A stretch of DNA of 64,000 nucleotides from Cyanobium sp. AMD-g (GCF_024346395.1 NZ_JAGQCW010000006.1:1-64000); one strand, 5' to 3'. Counted from the first letter of the stretch, positions 17,741 to 26,437 are shown. Notes: generated from the sequence alone by a model not told the origin. A program made the numbers and translations.

Positions 17741-18757
17741 TCAGACCCGGGAGATGAAGTGCTGAATGATCTGGATGTGGTCCTCGAAGAACGTGTCTTC
17801 GTGGGCGTAGATGTCGGCCAGGGGCATCCAGAAGGCTTTTTCGGCGTCGTCGCCGCCGCGCACACTGGGGAGGACGCCCCCCTTGAGCTGAATCAGGAAG
17901 GCATGGGTGATCACCCGGCCGCGCTGGGAGCGACCCGGAGCATCAAAGATGTGGCGGTCGGCGATCGACCCCTCCAGCACTGGTTTGGGCACCTTCAGAC
18001 CCGTCTCCTCGCGCAGCTCCCGCAGCATCCCCTCCACCACCATCTCCTTCTGGTTGAGATAGCCCCCGGGGAGTGCGATCAGCCCCTGGCCGGGCCGCAC
18101 CCGGCGGCGCACCACCAGCACGTGGCCCGACTGAACCACCACGGCATCGGTGGTGACGAAGGTGGGTGGGTAGGGCGCCACCGACCAGAGCTGGCGGTAG
18201 CTGGCGATGTAATCGGCTTCCTGGCGCAGCCAGCGATAGCGGCCCGTCTCGCGGTAGTCCGTCAGGAACGCACGCACCGCCTCCGGCACATGGGAGGCCC
18301 ACTGCGAGTCATCGGCGCCGGAGAAGTAGGCCTGGCGAATGGTCGTGGAGTGGACGTCGCTGCTGAGGGGAACGTCCTGAAAGTCCCATTGGGGAAAAAG
18401 ATCGAGGTAGTAGCTGCTGCGGTCTTTTCGATGACCGACCAGCAGCACCCGATCCTCCGCATCGGTGGCGGCGAGCACCTTCTGCTGCACCTCCGCCAGC
18501 CAGAGATTGTCGGAGTAGAGATGGTCGCGGATCGGGATCACCTCCAGCCGGCGCTGCCACGCGGCCGGAAGGGCGGCCCGGATCATGGCCTCCCGCTCCT
18601 CGCTGCTCCAGGGGTTGCGGGTGTCCGGGGCGCAGCGGTGGCTGCCCAGCAGCAGGATCAGCCGATCGGCCCTTTCCAGGGCCGCCTCGAACAACCCGAA
18701 ATGCCCTTCATGGAAGGGCTGGAACCGTCCGATGAGGACGGCGACGTCGTGATGCAT
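17741..18757 (-). CDS. Bifunctional NMN adenylyltransferase/Nudix hydrolase
   Basis: Protein of 338 residues from the ATG at 18757. Residues about 1-180 are a NadM-type nucleotidyltransferase (VLIGRFQPFHEGHFGLF with the HxGH signature; VGHRKDRSSYYLDLFPQWDF; SSDVHSTTIRQAYF with the STxxR motif). Residues about 195-335 are a Nudix domain; its box starts GGYLNQKE and ends RELREETGL with the conserved Arg and Glu residues. It makes NAD from NMN and ATP, and the Nudix half probably cleaves ADP-ribose or a related by-product. This fusion is known in cyanobacteria such as Synechocystis. It leads the operon with nadV. Confidence 0.93.
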   Translation of the reverse strand: MHHDVAVLIGRFQPFHEGHFGLFEAALERADRLILLLGSHRCAPDTRNPWSSEEREAMIRAALPAAWQRRLEVIPIRDHLYSDNLWLAEVQQKVLAATDAEDRVLLVGHRKDRSSYYLDLFPQWDFQDVPLSSDVHSTTIRQAYFSGADDSQWASHVPEAVRAFLTDYRETGRYRWLRQEADYIASYRQLWSVAPYPPTFVTTDAVVVQSGHVLVVRRRVRPGQGLIALPGGYLNQKEMVVEGMLRELREETGLKVPKPVLEGSIADRHIFDAPGRSQRGRVITHAFLIQLKGGVLPSVRGGDDAEKAFWMPLADIYAHEDTFFEDHIQIIQHFISRV

Positions 18758-19196
18758 GGTGAACCTCAGAATCCCTGAGATGAAGCCCGCCTCAGCGGCG
18801 GACCTCACTGATTTAGCACGCCGATCGAGAGGGTCAACCCATACCCGGCCGCCACAATCTGGAGGGCCGCCGCAGGCAGGGTGCAGGAACGGAGCGAGAC
18901 CTTTGAAGATCTCCGTCAGGCGATGGCTGGCGGGAGATGGGCTGCAGGGTCCAACGGACGACCTCCCCTTGTGAGGAGAGGGATCCTCCCCTTCTCCAAA
19001 AAAAATCAGAGCATCTTCATGGCTCCGGTTGTTTTTCGATCCGGTCCTTTCAGTCGTGGAACTCTGTGAGAACCTCCTATACCCATGAGGGGTCAGGGCA
19101 TCCACAGGCCTTCACGGCAGAACCTGGACCAGAGGCACAACCTGCCAGAGGATGATGAACCGAAAGGCAAAGTGACTCGGGTGGGGCTTCGCTTCA
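18758..19196. other. Gene-poor gap, less GC-rich than its neighbours
   Basis: About 440 bases with no credible coding frame. It contains the upstream region of the NAD-salvage pair, an A8 run near 19000 next to an imperfect GGGATCC-centred hairpin, and several short ORFs without protein-like composition. It may hold the promoter of the pair and debris of a lost gene, as the neighbouring PEBP fragment suggests. Confidence 0.4.
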
Positions 19197-19478
19197 TCAC
19201 GGCCAATGTGATGGACGACACGGACCTATCGACCAGGAGGATCGCTTCGCAAGGCTCCGGGACGAGCGCACCAGGAATCCTTCGACAAGCTCAGGCCCCG
19301 CCACCGAGTGCACCCAGACGCCAGGGGGTGCGTCGGGGTCGTCCATGATCAGTGCGAAGGACCGGGCCGGCCCGGGAGCCTCCGACCAGGCCAGTGCCGG
19401 GGAGAGACCCTGGCCATCTCCGGTGTGGATTCGTGGCATCCACTGCCCATCCAGGAATGCAGGGCTTTCCAGTCGCAT
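19197..19478 (-). pseudogene. Truncated PEBP/YbhB family gene
   Basis: The first 57 codons encode a typical start of the phosphatidylethanolamine-binding protein family: SPAFLDGQWMPRIHTGDGQG, then LSPALAWSEAPG and FALIMDDPDAPPGVWVH with the DPDAP ligand-binding motif. After WVH, where the family continues with H-W or N-IP, the frame runs through a CCTTCGACAAGCTCAGG repeat and unrelated sequence to a stop. The last two thirds of a normal 150-180 residue protein are missing. The repeat may mark the break point. It follows the small acidic gene by nine bases, so the original operon probably had both. The fragment is unlikely to be functional. Confidence 0.7.
19279..19295. repeat. CCTTCGACAAGCTCAGG dispersed repeat unit
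   Basis: The 17-base word CCTTCGACAAGCTCAGG is a familiar dispersed element in high-GC bacterial genomes, usually part of a short palindromic repeat. I noticed only this copy in the window. It lies where the PEBP fragment loses homology. Confidence 0.45.
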
Positions 19479-19487
19479 GGGCCGGCC

Positions 19488-19703
19488 TCAATCGATCTGG
19501 CCGGGCGGTGGCTGGACACCGGCGGCGGCTTCGAGTTCCGCTTGGCTCAGTCGGGCGGCGTCCTCGGCCTCCTCGCTGATGGGCGCCGGGGGCTCACCGG
19601 TGAATTCGGCGGCAAGTTCGTCCAGTGTGCGCTGCGGTTCGAGGCGATCGTCCGCGTCGTCGTCCGCTTCATTGTCCGCGGGGCGCGAAAGGGTCGAGGC
19701 CAT
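19488..19703 (-). CDS. Small acidic protein
   Basis: Protein of 71 residues from the ATG at 19703; the frame stays open upstream but that part is Cys/His-rich and unlike the rest. The sequence is strongly acidic (NEADDDADDRLEPQRTLDEL, then AAEFTGEPPAP and EEAEDAARLSQAELEAAAG), probably disordered or helical. No domain is recognised. It ends nine bases before the decayed PEBP gene on the same strand. A role as a small binding partner is possible but unsupported. Confidence 0.5.
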   Translation of the reverse strand: MASTLSRPADNEADDDADDRLEPQRTLDELAAEFTGEPPAPISEEAEDAARLSQAELEAAAGVQPPPGQID

Positions 19704-19867
19704 GGCTGTCTCTCGATGGAAGCAGGAAGCGGCATGGTCTGAACGAACCGTAGCTGCCATGGCAGAGCTGGGCCCCAGCAGCGGCGGATGTGCTGCATCC
19801 GGCGTCGATGGCCGTGGCTAGGAGAAAGGAAGCAGCGGGGCTTGGGGTCGTGAGCGGCAGGACGGCC

Positions 19868-20533
19868 ATGCAGCGGCAGGTCAAAGTGGCGTCGAACGGG
19901 GCTCTGCTGGAAGGGGTCCTGAGCTTGCCGGTGCCGGCCGCGGGCCTGGTGCTGTTCGCCCATGGCAGCGGCAGCAGCCGCCTCAGCCGCCGTAACCGCT
20001 CCGTGGCCGACGTCCTGGTGGATGCAGGGTTGGCCACGCTCCTGTTCGATCTGCTCACCGCCGACGAGGAGCGCATCGATGAGCTCGATCGCTCCCTGCG
20101 CTTCGACATCGCCCTGCTGGGCCGACGACTGATCGGGGCCATCGACTGGGTGGGCCGCCAGCCGGAACTGAGGGACCTGCCGATCGGGCTCTTCGGTGCC
20201 AGCACAGGCGCCGCTGCGGCCCTGGTGGCGGCGGCGGCACGCCCGGAGCCGGTGGCCGCCGTGGTGTCGCGGGGCGGCCGTCCCGATCTGGCGCCTGCCG
20301 CCCTGCCGCTGGTGGCCTGCCCCACCTGTCTGATCGTCGGAGGCCTGGACTTCGAGGTGCTCCAGCTCAACCGCCAGTCCGCGAGGCGGCTCACGGCCCT
20401 CCACGCCCTTCAGGTGGTTCCGGGAGCCACCCACCTTTTCGAGGAGCCAGGTGCCTTGGAGCAGGCCGCCCATCTGGCCTGCGTCTGGTTCCTGGACCAC
20501 CTGGCCGGGGCCAGGACCGAAGCCCTCTCCTGA
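19868..20533 (+). CDS. Dienelactone hydrolase-like protein
   Basis: Protein of 221 residues from the ATG at 19868 (an in-frame ATG at 19808 is less likely). The alpha/beta hydrolase fold is seen in GLVLFAHGSGSSRLSRRNRS, LATLLFDLLTADEE, the elbow GLFGASTGAAAAL (nucleophile Ser), CLIVGGLDFEVL with Asp, and GATHLFEEPGAL with His. In several bacteria this module is fused to a phosphoribosyltransferase; here the two are separate neighbours, 23 bases apart. The substrate is unknown. It heads a run of four same-strand genes. Confidence 0.8.
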   Translation: MQRQVKVASNGALLEGVLSLPVPAAGLVLFAHGSGSSRLSRRNRSVADVLVDAGLATLLFDLLTADEERIDELDRSLRFDIALLGRRLIGAIDWVGRQPELRDLPIGLFGASTGAAAALVAAAARPEPVAAVVSRGGRPDLAPAALPLVACPTCLIVGGLDFEVLQLNRQSARRLTALHALQVVPGATHLFEEPGALEQAAHLACVWFLDHLAGARTEALS

Positions 20534-20556
20534 TCTGTTCACTCTCTCCTGCCGCC

Positions 20557-21252
20557 ATGGTGCTCCGACCTCCCCTCTGGACCAGTCGCCACGAGGCGGG
20601 CCTCGCCCTGGCCGAAGCTTTCACCGATCGTCGGGGCCTCCGAGCTGACACCACCCTGGTGGCCCTCCCCAGGGGCGGGGTGCCGGTGGCGGCCGCGATG
20701 GCTGCTCAGCTGGAGCTGCCTCTGGTGACCTGGTCGGTGCGCAAGGTCGCCGATCCCAGCAGGCCCGAGCTGGCGGTCGGGGCCGTCGCTGCCGGTGGGG
20801 TGGTGGTCTGGCGCAACGGGGAGCGGGCGCTGCGCCGGGCCACCACGGCAACACGGCAAGGCTGGCTGCGGGACCAGGAGCTGGAACTGGAACGGCGGCA
20901 GCGCCTTTTCGGCGACCCGCCCGGCGATGAGCTTCGCGGCCGGCACCTGATCGTGGTGGACGACGGCATCGCCACCGGCATGACGGTGAAGGCCGCTCTG
21001 TTGTCCCTGCGTCGGGTGCAACCGGCCTCCATGGCCCTGGCGGTACCGGTGGTCGATCGGGAGGTCGCGGATGAACTGGGCCGCCTGGTGGAACGGATGG
21101 AGGCCCTGGCCGTCGTCAGCGACCTTCAGGCCGTGGGGATGTGGTACGAGCACTTCGAGCAGCTCAGCGACCGGCAGGTGCTCGCCCTCCTGCAGGCATG
21201 CCGGGCCAGGATGCGATCATCCGTACCTGCGCCACCGGTGAGCGGCCCATGA
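20557..21252 (+). CDS. Phosphoribosyltransferase-family protein
   Basis: Protein of 231 residues. The type I phosphoribosyltransferase fold is shown by TLVALPRGGVPVAAAMAAQL near the start and the PRPP loop LIVVDDGIATGMTVKAAL, with two acidic residues before GIATGMT. The hood region LPLVTWSVRKVADPS matches stand-alone PRT proteins of bacteria often fused to dienelactone hydrolase. The base substrate is unknown and some family members may be regulatory. Its stop overlaps the next gene start as ATGA, which suggests coupled translation. Confidence 0.85.
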   Translation: MVLRPPLWTSRHEAGLALAEAFTDRRGLRADTTLVALPRGGVPVAAAMAAQLELPLVTWSVRKVADPSRPELAVGAVAAGGVVVWRNGERALRRATTATRQGWLRDQELELERRQRLFGDPPGDELRGRHLIVVDDGIATGMTVKAALLSLRRVQPASMALAVPVVDREVADELGRLVERMEALAVVSDLQAVGMWYEHFEQLSDRQVLALLQACRARMRSSVPAPPVSGP

Positions 21253-22388
21253 CCCTGGGGGAATCCGACGGCGCCCTGGTGTCCATCGCCGAGGCGTTCG
21301 ATCTTCCCGGCCCGATCCGCAGCCTCGAACCCCTCGGCAGCGGCAACGTCAACGAGAGCTTCGTCGTCGTCTGTGACGGCACGCCTGAGCGCCGGTTCGT
21401 CCTGCAGCGCCTGAACAGCCGGGTGTTTCCGCGCCCCGATCTGGTGATGGCCAACATGCTCGCCCTCGGGGAGCATGTCGATCGACGCCTCGCCCAGGGC
21501 TGCGCCCTCCTTGGGCAGCGGCGCTGGGAGGTTCCCCGGGTGGTGCTCTCCCGCGGCGACCAGCGGCCCTGGGTGGAGCGGGATGATGGCTTCTGGCGTC
21601 TGATCACCTTCATCGAATCCTCCCGGAGTTTCGATCGGGTGACCACTGCCGTCCAGGCCCGGGAGGTGGGCGTCGGTCTGGGTGTGTTCCACCATCTGAT
21701 CAGTGACCTGTCACCGGAGGGGCTGGCCGACACCCTCGAGGGCTTCCACGTCACCCCCAGGTATCTGGAGCAGTACGACGCGGTGCTGGCTGCCACGACG
21801 GCCGCGGCGGGGAGCGAGGTGAACGATTGCCGGGCCTTCGTGGAGGAGCGCCGGTGCTTCGCGTCGGTGCTGGAGGCGGCCAGGGCCAGCGGCCGCCTCC
21901 AGATTCGCCCCATCCACGGGGATCCCAAAGTCAGCAACGTGATGCTGGAGGCCAGCTCCGGCCGGGCCGTGGCCCTGGTGGATCTCGATACGGTGAAGCC
22001 CGGGCTGATCCATTACGACATCGGCGACTGCCTGCGCTCCTGCTGCAACCCCCTGGGGGAGGAGACGGCGGAACTGGAGGCCGTCCGTTTCGATGTCGAC
22101 CTCTGCCGCGCACTATTGGGCGGCTACCTCTCCGCCGCGTCAGGTTTTCTCTCCGAAGCCGACTACGACCATCTCTATGACGCGATCCGCCTGATCAGCT
22201 TCGAGCTCGGCCTGCGTTTCTTCACCGACCACCTGGCCGGCAACGTCTATTTCCGGACGGAGCGGCCTGACCACAACCTGCAACGGGCCCTGGTGCAGTT
22301 CCGGCTGACGGCCAGCATCGAGGCCCAGGAGCTGCCGATCCTCGCGGTGATCGACGACCTCAGGGCTGGCTGCGCCAGCCGCCTCTGA
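21249..22388 (+). CDS. APH/choline-kinase-fold phosphotransferase
   Basis: Protein of 379 residues from the ATG at 21249, which overlaps the preceding stop. The kinase-like fold is shown by PLGSGNVNESFVVVC (nucleotide loop), RRFVLQRLNSRVF with the conserved Lys-like position replaced by Gln, the catalytic loop RPIHGDPKVSNVML and the metal-binding ALVDLDTVKPGLIHYDIGD. Closest in pattern to N-acetylhexosamine 1-kinase and homoserine kinase-like APH proteins. It likely phosphorylates a small sugar or alcohol. Context with a hydrolase, a phosphoribosyltransferase and a DOMON-like protein does not fix the substrate. Confidence 0.8.
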   Translation: MTLGESDGALVSIAEAFDLPGPIRSLEPLGSGNVNESFVVVCDGTPERRFVLQRLNSRVFPRPDLVMANMLALGEHVDRRLAQGCALLGQRRWEVPRVVLSRGDQRPWVERDDGFWRLITFIESSRSFDRVTTAVQAREVGVGLGVFHHLISDLSPEGLADTLEGFHVTPRYLEQYDAVLAATTAAAGSEVNDCRAFVEERRCFASVLEAARASGRLQIRPIHGDPKVSNVMLEASSGRAVALVDLDTVKPGLIHYDIGDCLRSCCNPLGEETAELEAVRFDVDLCRALLGGYLSAASGFLSEADYDHLYDAIRLISFELGLRFFTDHLAGNVYFRTERPDHNLQRALVQFRLTASIEAQELPILAVIDDLRAGCASRL

Positions 22389-22927
22389 TGCCCCGCCACC
22401 CGTTCGAGCTCCGCCCCTTCGGGGTCGACGGCCCCGCTCCGGACCTGTGGCTGGGGGGTGAGATCAGCCGGGAGGGGGACCTGCTGGGGCTCCGTTACCG
22501 GCTGGACGGCGCGATCGAGACGCTGCAGCTGCCGCCACCGGCGTCCTCCCCCACGCGGCGGGACGGACTCTGGACGACGACCTGCTTCGAGTGCTTCTGG
22601 GGCCTCGAGGGGGAGCGGCCCTACTGGGAACTGAATCTGTCCCCGGCCGGCCACTGGAACCTCTACCGGCTGGAGGACTACCGGCTGGGGCTGCGGCAAG
22701 AGCCCGGCTACGACCGGCCCCTGCACCGGGTCAGCCAGGAGGATGGCGTCCTGTCGATGGAGCTGGATCTGCCGCTGCCGGCCCCGATCTCCCCCGAGGC
22801 CCGCCTGCAGGTGGCGATTGCCGCCGTGATCGAGGATCGCCGCGGCCAGCTGAGCTACTGGGCCCTGGCCCATCCGGGGGCAGAGCCTGATTTCCACCGC
22901 CGGGATGCCTTCCTGCTGCGGCTCTGA
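22388..22927 (+). CDS. DOMON-like domain protein
   Basis: Protein of 179 residues; its ATG shares one base with the stop of the kinase gene (TGATG). It is an all-beta protein with the pattern of bacterial DOMON-like proteins: RRDGLWTTTCFECFWGLEGE, then YWELNLSPAGHWNLYRLEDY and ELDLPLPAPI. DOMON domains bind haem or sugar. No signal peptide is seen, so it should be cytoplasmic. Tight coupling to the sugar-kinase-like gene favours sugar binding or processing, which is inference. The gene is convergent with lipA. Confidence 0.8.
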   Translation: MPRHPFELRPFGVDGPAPDLWLGGEISREGDLLGLRYRLDGAIETLQLPPPASSPTRRDGLWTTTCFECFWGLEGERPYWELNLSPAGHWNLYRLEDYRLGLRQEPGYDRPLHRVSQEDGVLSMELDLPLPAPISPEARLQVAIAAVIEDRRGQLSYWALAHPGAEPDFHRRDAFLLRL

Positions 22928-22942
22928 ATCAGGTCCGCCGGC

Positions 22943-23875
22943 TCAGGGCTGTGCGGTGCCAGGGTCGTCCCCGGCGGCGTGGTAGCTGCTGCGCACCAGC
23001 GGACCACTGCGCACCTGGGCAAACCCCATGGCGCGGGCGATGGCGCCCAGCTGCTCGAACTCCTCCGGTGTCCAGTAACGGGCCACGGGGATGTGGGCCA
23101 GGGAGGGGCGCAGGTACTGACCCAGGGTGAGGCGCTGGCAGCCAGCGGCCCGCAGGTGTTCCAGGGTGGCCACCACTTCCACAGCTGTTTCGCCGAGACC
23201 CAGCATCAGCCCCGACTTGGTGGGAATCCCCGGCGCCAGTTCCCGGGCCGCCGCCAGCAGCTCCAGCGAACGGCCATAGGTGGCACCGCGGCGCACCTCC
23301 CCCTGCAGGCGCTCCACCGTCTCCAGATTGTGGTTGAAACACACCGGAGCGGCGGCAAGCACGGCAGCCAGCCTTTGGCGCTGGGCCCGGCGGCCGCGTT
23401 CGGGTTCGGCGTGGCCCCCCCAGAAATCGGGGGTGAGCACCTCGATCAGCACCTGCGGATCGCGGCGGCGAATCGCCCTGATGGCGGCGGTGAACAGGCT
23501 GGCGCCGTGGTCGGCCAGGTCGTCGCGGGCCACGGCGGTGAGCACCACATAGCGCAGGTTGAGCACCTGCACCGCCTCCGCCACGCGCTCAGCTTCGCCC
23601 GTGTCGAGGGGCAGCGGCGCCCTGCCCTTGTCCACCTGGCAGAAGGCGCAGCTGCGGGTGCAGATCGGTCCCCCCAGCAGGAAGGTGGCCGTGCCGGCGG
23701 CGTAGCACTCGCCACGGTTGGGACAGCGTCCTTCCTCGCAGATGGTGTGCAACCGCTGCTCCCGGACCACACCTTGAACCCGTTCGGTGGCCGAGACCTC
23801 CCCCAGGGGGCGACGGATCCACTCCGGCAGCCGCTGCGTGGGGGGGATGGCGCTGTAGCGGCTGGTGGGTCGCAT
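22943..23875 (-). CDS. lipA: Lipoyl synthase
   Basis: Protein of 310 residues from the ATG at 23875 (a TTG eight codons upstream is less likely). It has both iron-sulfur sites: the N-terminal [14 protein letters not shown] triad and the radical-SAM CTRSCAFC. The block [17 protein letters not shown] and the C-terminal RSSYHA, with the conserved Ser, are diagnostic. It inserts two sulfur atoms into octanoyl groups on lipoyl domains of pyruvate dehydrogenase and glycine cleavage H protein. Length and motifs are normal. The C-terminal tail is slightly acidic and variable. Confidence 0.95.
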   Translation of the reverse strand: MRPTSRYSAIPPTQRLPEWIRRPLGEVSATERVQGVVREQRLHTICEEGRCPNRGECYAAGTATFLLGGPICTRSCAFCQVDKGRAPLPLDTGEAERVAEAVQVLNLRYVVLTAVARDDLADHGASLFTAAIRAIRRRDPQVLIEVLTPDFWGGHAEPERGRRAQRQRLAAVLAAAPVCFNHNLETVERLQGEVRRGATYGRSLELLAAARELAPGIPTKSGLMLGLGETAVEVVATLEHLRAAGCQRLTLGQYLRPSLAHIPVARYWTPEEFEQLGAIARAMGFAQVRSGPLVRSSYHAAGDDPGTAQP

Positions 23876-23985
23876 CGCTGGCAGGTCAACCGCTGGCAAG
23901 GTGCCCCGAACGGCACTCCAGAGCGGCAGAACCAGACAATAGGGGCATCGCCGCGGCCAGGGATCTGCCTGCGAGGGTTGCTCCC

Positions 23986-24366
23986 TCAGGTCAGCAGGAG
24001 CCGGTCGATGAAGCCTCCCCAGCTCAGGCCCCGGCCTTCCTGGCCGAACAGGTGCCGGCGTTCCCGGTCATCGAGCCGGGGCTGTCCGACGCTGTTCAGC
24101 AGCCGGTCGAATTCGGCGGGTTCCAGCTGGTCATTGCCATCGGCATCCACCGGTTGCAGGTCGGTGAGCAGCCGCTCGCGCCCCTCCGACAGGCGGCGCA
24201 GCCGCAGCATCAGTTCGGCGAACTCGTCCCCATCCACCTGGCCATCGCCATCGAGATCCATGTCCTTGACCACCTCCTCCAGCAGCAGCGCCGGGGGCAG
24301 GGGAGACGGGCTCCTGTGTGGAGTGCCAGGTTGTCGCTGCTCCAGCCCTTCGGCCAGCTCCGCCAC
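23986..24366 (-). CDS. EF-hand segment, probably the tail of the urea-transporter gene
   Basis: Open frame of 126 codons with two clear EF-hands: [18 protein letters not shown] and [17 protein letters not shown], both with the twelve-residue Asp-rich loop. Its apparent GTG start overlaps the urea-transporter frame by 236 bases. Upstream of that GTG the same frame already reads [13 protein letters not shown], a further EF-hand-like start, and no in-frame start exists before. Removing one base from the G5 run at 24403-24407 joins this frame to the transporter. It is therefore more likely the calcium-binding C-terminal part of one protein than a separate gene. If the break is real, the segment may be expressed by internal initiation or not at all. 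Confidence 0.6.
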   Translation of the reverse strand: MAELAEGLEQRQPGTPHRSPSPLPPALLLEEVVKDMDLDGDGQVDGDEFAELMLRLRRLSEGRERLLTDLQPVDADGNDQLEPAEFDRLLNSVGQPRLDDRERRHLFGQEGRGLSWGGFIDRLLLT

Positions 24367-25138
24367 GCTGAGGCTGCCGCTGCCGCTGGGAGACAGGCGC
24401 GAGGGGGAGCAGCGCCAGCTGGCGCTCCCCGGCCAAGGCCCGGCTCAGTTGGCGGCGGAACTCCGACAGCAGAGCTGTCGCCACAACGAACCGCTGGCGA
24501 TGCTCCTCAGGGGTGAGCACCGAATGCAGGGCAACCGGCAGAAGGGAGGGGAGCGCCCGGCGCACCACCGCGAACGTGGCCAGGGTGGCCACGATGAACG
24601 GCAGCGTCAGCACGGGCAGCCCTGGGCTGGCGAAGGCCGGTGCCACGGCAGGTGCCACAAGGCTGGATCCCGCGGCGGCGACAAGGGCGATCAGAATGCT
24701 GCCCCCGGTGGTGGCGTAGAAGGTGCCGCCGAGGGCAATGGCGGTGAGGATGTCGTTGTAGCTGCCCACCAAGGCGCCGTTGAAGCCATAGATGCCATTG
24801 CGCCGCGCGCCCCGATCGCAGCCGATCGCCTTGGCGTTGAGGTTCGCCGTGGCCACACCCAGGGCTGCGAACAGACCCATGACGGGCGTCTGTGCCAGTA
24901 GAGCCAGCAACAGCAGCAGGCCACTGATCGGGTTGTTGATGAAGATCACCTGGCCCAGGCTGCGCAGGGCGGTGGGCAGGGCGGTGCCGAAGCGGCGTCG
25001 TTCCCATCGCTGCGTCAGGTGCGGCAGGGTGCCTGCGGTCGGCAACCAGGCCAGGCGTTTCGGCGCGTCCGAGGCCTCGACGAAGGTGGCCAGCAGATCG
25101 AAGGCCTGGCCGGGATGGTCCCCCTGCGAGCGCGTCAT
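24131..25138 (-). CDS. Urea-transporter-family protein, frameshifted 3' end
   Basis: The frame gives 335 residues, but only the first 245 or so look native. They contain the urea-transporter pattern: [40 protein letters not shown] (the GLYGFNG block) and [17 protein letters not shown], with about eight membrane helices. The family forms passive urea channels. After [11 protein letters not shown] the frame becomes Arg/Pro/Gly-rich and reads through the EF-hand segment out of frame. A one-base loss in the C5 run (G5 on +, 24403-24407) would continue into [15 protein letters not shown] and the EF-hands, ending at 23986. The ATG overlaps the recR stop by four bases. Confidence 0.8.
   Translation of the reverse strand: MTRSQGDHPGQAFDLLATFVEASDAPKRLAWLPTAGTLPHLTQRWERRRFGTALPTALRSLGQVIFINNPISGLLLLLALLAQTPVMGLFAALGVATANLNAKAIGCDRGARRNGIYGFNGALVGSYNDILTAIALGGTFYATTGGSILIALVAAAGSSLVAPAVAPAFASPGLPVLTLPFIVATLATFAVVRRALPSLLPVALHSVLTPEEHRQRFVVATALLSEFRRQLSRALAGERQLALLPLAPVSQRQRQPQRGGAGRRAGAATTWHSTQEPVSPAPGAAAGGGGQGHGSRWRWPGGWGRVRRTDAAAAPPVGGARAAAHRPATGGCRWQ
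24403..24407. repeat. G5 homopolymer at the transporter/EF-hand junction
   Basis: Five consecutive G (C on the coding strand) lie exactly where the transporter frame stops looking native and the EF-hand frame begins. With four, the reading is continuous. It is either a mutation or sequencing error, or a slip site. Confidence 0.6.
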
Positions 25139-25734
25139 TCCATCCGGCGGCGTCCTTCGAACGCCCGTGCCAGGGTCACCTCGTCGGCGTACTCCAGTTC
25201 GCCACCCACCGGCAACCCGTAGGCGATGCGGGTGACGCTGGTGAAGGGTTTGAGCAGCCGGGCCAGGTAGAGGCTGGTGGTGTCCCCCTCCACGCTGGGG
25301 GTGAGGGCCAGGATCACCTCGATCGCCCCCTCCCGGTCGACCCTCTCCACCAGCGGCTGGATCTGCAGCAGCTCCGGACCGATGCCATCCATCGGCGAGA
25401 TCAGTCCGCCCAGCACGTGGTAGAGGCCATGAAATTCGCGGCTGCGTTCCATCGCCAGCAGGTCGCGGGAATCGGCCACCACACAGATCTGGCCGTTGCG
25501 CCGCTCCTCGTTGCGGCAGATCTCGCAGAACTCCTCAGCGGAAAGATGGAAACAGCGACGGCATTGCCCCACCTGGCTGCGGGCCGCCAGCAGGGCATCA
25601 GCGAAGCTGCGGATCTGTTCTTCCGGCTGGCGCAGGAGGTGCAGGGCCAGCCGCTGCGCCGTGCGGGGCCCGATGCCCGGCAGGCGTTCGAACTGGTCGA
25701 TCAGCCGGGCCAGGGGTCGGGTGAAACCGCTCAG
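25135..25734 (-). CDS. recR: Recombination mediator RecR, apparent CTG start
   Basis: Protein of about 199 residues. The N-terminal helix-hairpin-helix [20 protein letters not shown], the zinc finger [16 protein letters not shown], a Toprim domain ([16 protein letters not shown]) and the C-terminal [16 protein letters not shown] are all present. RecR acts with RecO/RecF in loading RecA on single-stranded gaps. No ATG, GTG or TTG exists in frame before the essential hairpin; the first GTG is at 25572, after it. The best fit to homologues is CTG at 25734, giving [11 protein letters not shown]. The frame stays open another 100 bases upstream. The stop overlaps the urea-transporter ATG. Confidence 0.85.
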   Translation of the reverse strand: MSGFTRPLARLIDQFERLPGIGPRTAQRLALHLLRQPEEQIRSFADALLAARSQVGQCRRCFHLSAEEFCEICRNEERRNGQICVVADSRDLLAMERSREFHGLYHVLGGLISPMDGIGPELLQIQPLVERVDREGAIEVILALTPSVEGDTTSLYLARLLKPFTSVTRIAYGLPVGGELEYADEVTLARAFEGRRRME

Positions 25735-25841
25735 CGAACCGGCCGCAGGTGGGCTGAATCTAGGCGGCCCGCTCGCGCCGGGCAGGGCGCCGGGTGAGGA
25801 TGGCAGCGGCTCTCGCCAGCTCCCCTGCCCCGCCCCGTGCC

Positions 25842-26435
25842 ATGGGTTTCCCTGCCACCCACCCGCCCGTTCCCCCCGCCGCCCCGGGGCGCTCCCGTTG
25901 GGGCGGATCTCTGGTCGCGGGCCTGATGCTGAGCCTGTTGCTGGTGGGCTGCAGCGCCGCCGCCGCGGGTCTGAATTCCTTCCAGAGCCCGGATGGCCGC
26001 TACGCCTTCCTCTATCCCACCGGCTGGACCCGGGTCCAGGTCAGCAATGGTCCCCAGGTGGTTTTCCACGACCTGATCAACAGCGACGAAACCCTCAGCC
26101 TTGTGGTGTCCGAGGTCACCCCCGACCGGGATCTCAGCCAGCTGGGCAGCGCCGTCGAGGTGGGCGAGACCCTGCGCCGCAGCGTCATCTCTCCGGAAGG
26201 CAGCGGCCGGGACGCTGAACTGGTGGAGGCCCATGAGCGCGAGCAGGGCGGCCGCACCTATTACGACCTGGAGTACACGGTCCATCTGGCCGACCGGGAT
26301 CGCCACGAACTCGCCACCGTGGTGGTGGATCGCGGCCGGCTCTACACCTTTGCCGCCAGCACCAACGAAGCCCGCTGGAACAAGGTGAAGGACCTGTTCG
26401 CCGTCGTGATCGGCTCCTTCACGCTGCAGATCTAG
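25842..26435 (+). CDS. PsbP-like lipoprotein (CyanoP)
   Basis: Protein of 197 residues from the ATG at 25842; in-frame GTG/ATG at 25794-25800 are possible. A lipoprotein signal ([14 protein letters not shown]) gives lipidated Cys near residue 37. The mature domain shows the PsbP fold: [20 protein letters not shown], then [37 protein letters not shown] and [19 protein letters not shown]. CyanoP sits on the lumenal side of photosystem II and helps its assembly in cyanobacteria. The sequence is complete. It is divergent from recR with about 107 bases between the starts. Confidence 0.88.
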   Translation: MGFPATHPPVPPAAPGRSRWGGSLVAGLMLSLLLVGCSAAAAGLNSFQSPDGRYAFLYPTGWTRVQVSNGPQVVFHDLINSDETLSLVVSEVTPDRDLSQLGSAVEVGETLRRSVISPEGSGRDAELVEAHEREQGGRTYYDLEYTVHLADRDRHELATVVVDRGRLYTFAASTNEARWNKVKDLFAVVIGSFTLQI

Positions 26436-26437
26436 GG

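Noticed and set aside
16073-18778. A 901-codon open frame on the + strand
   Set aside because: It covers nadV and NadM-Nudix in antisense and looks like random His/Gly/Gln-rich translation; the minus-strand genes carry clear motifs.
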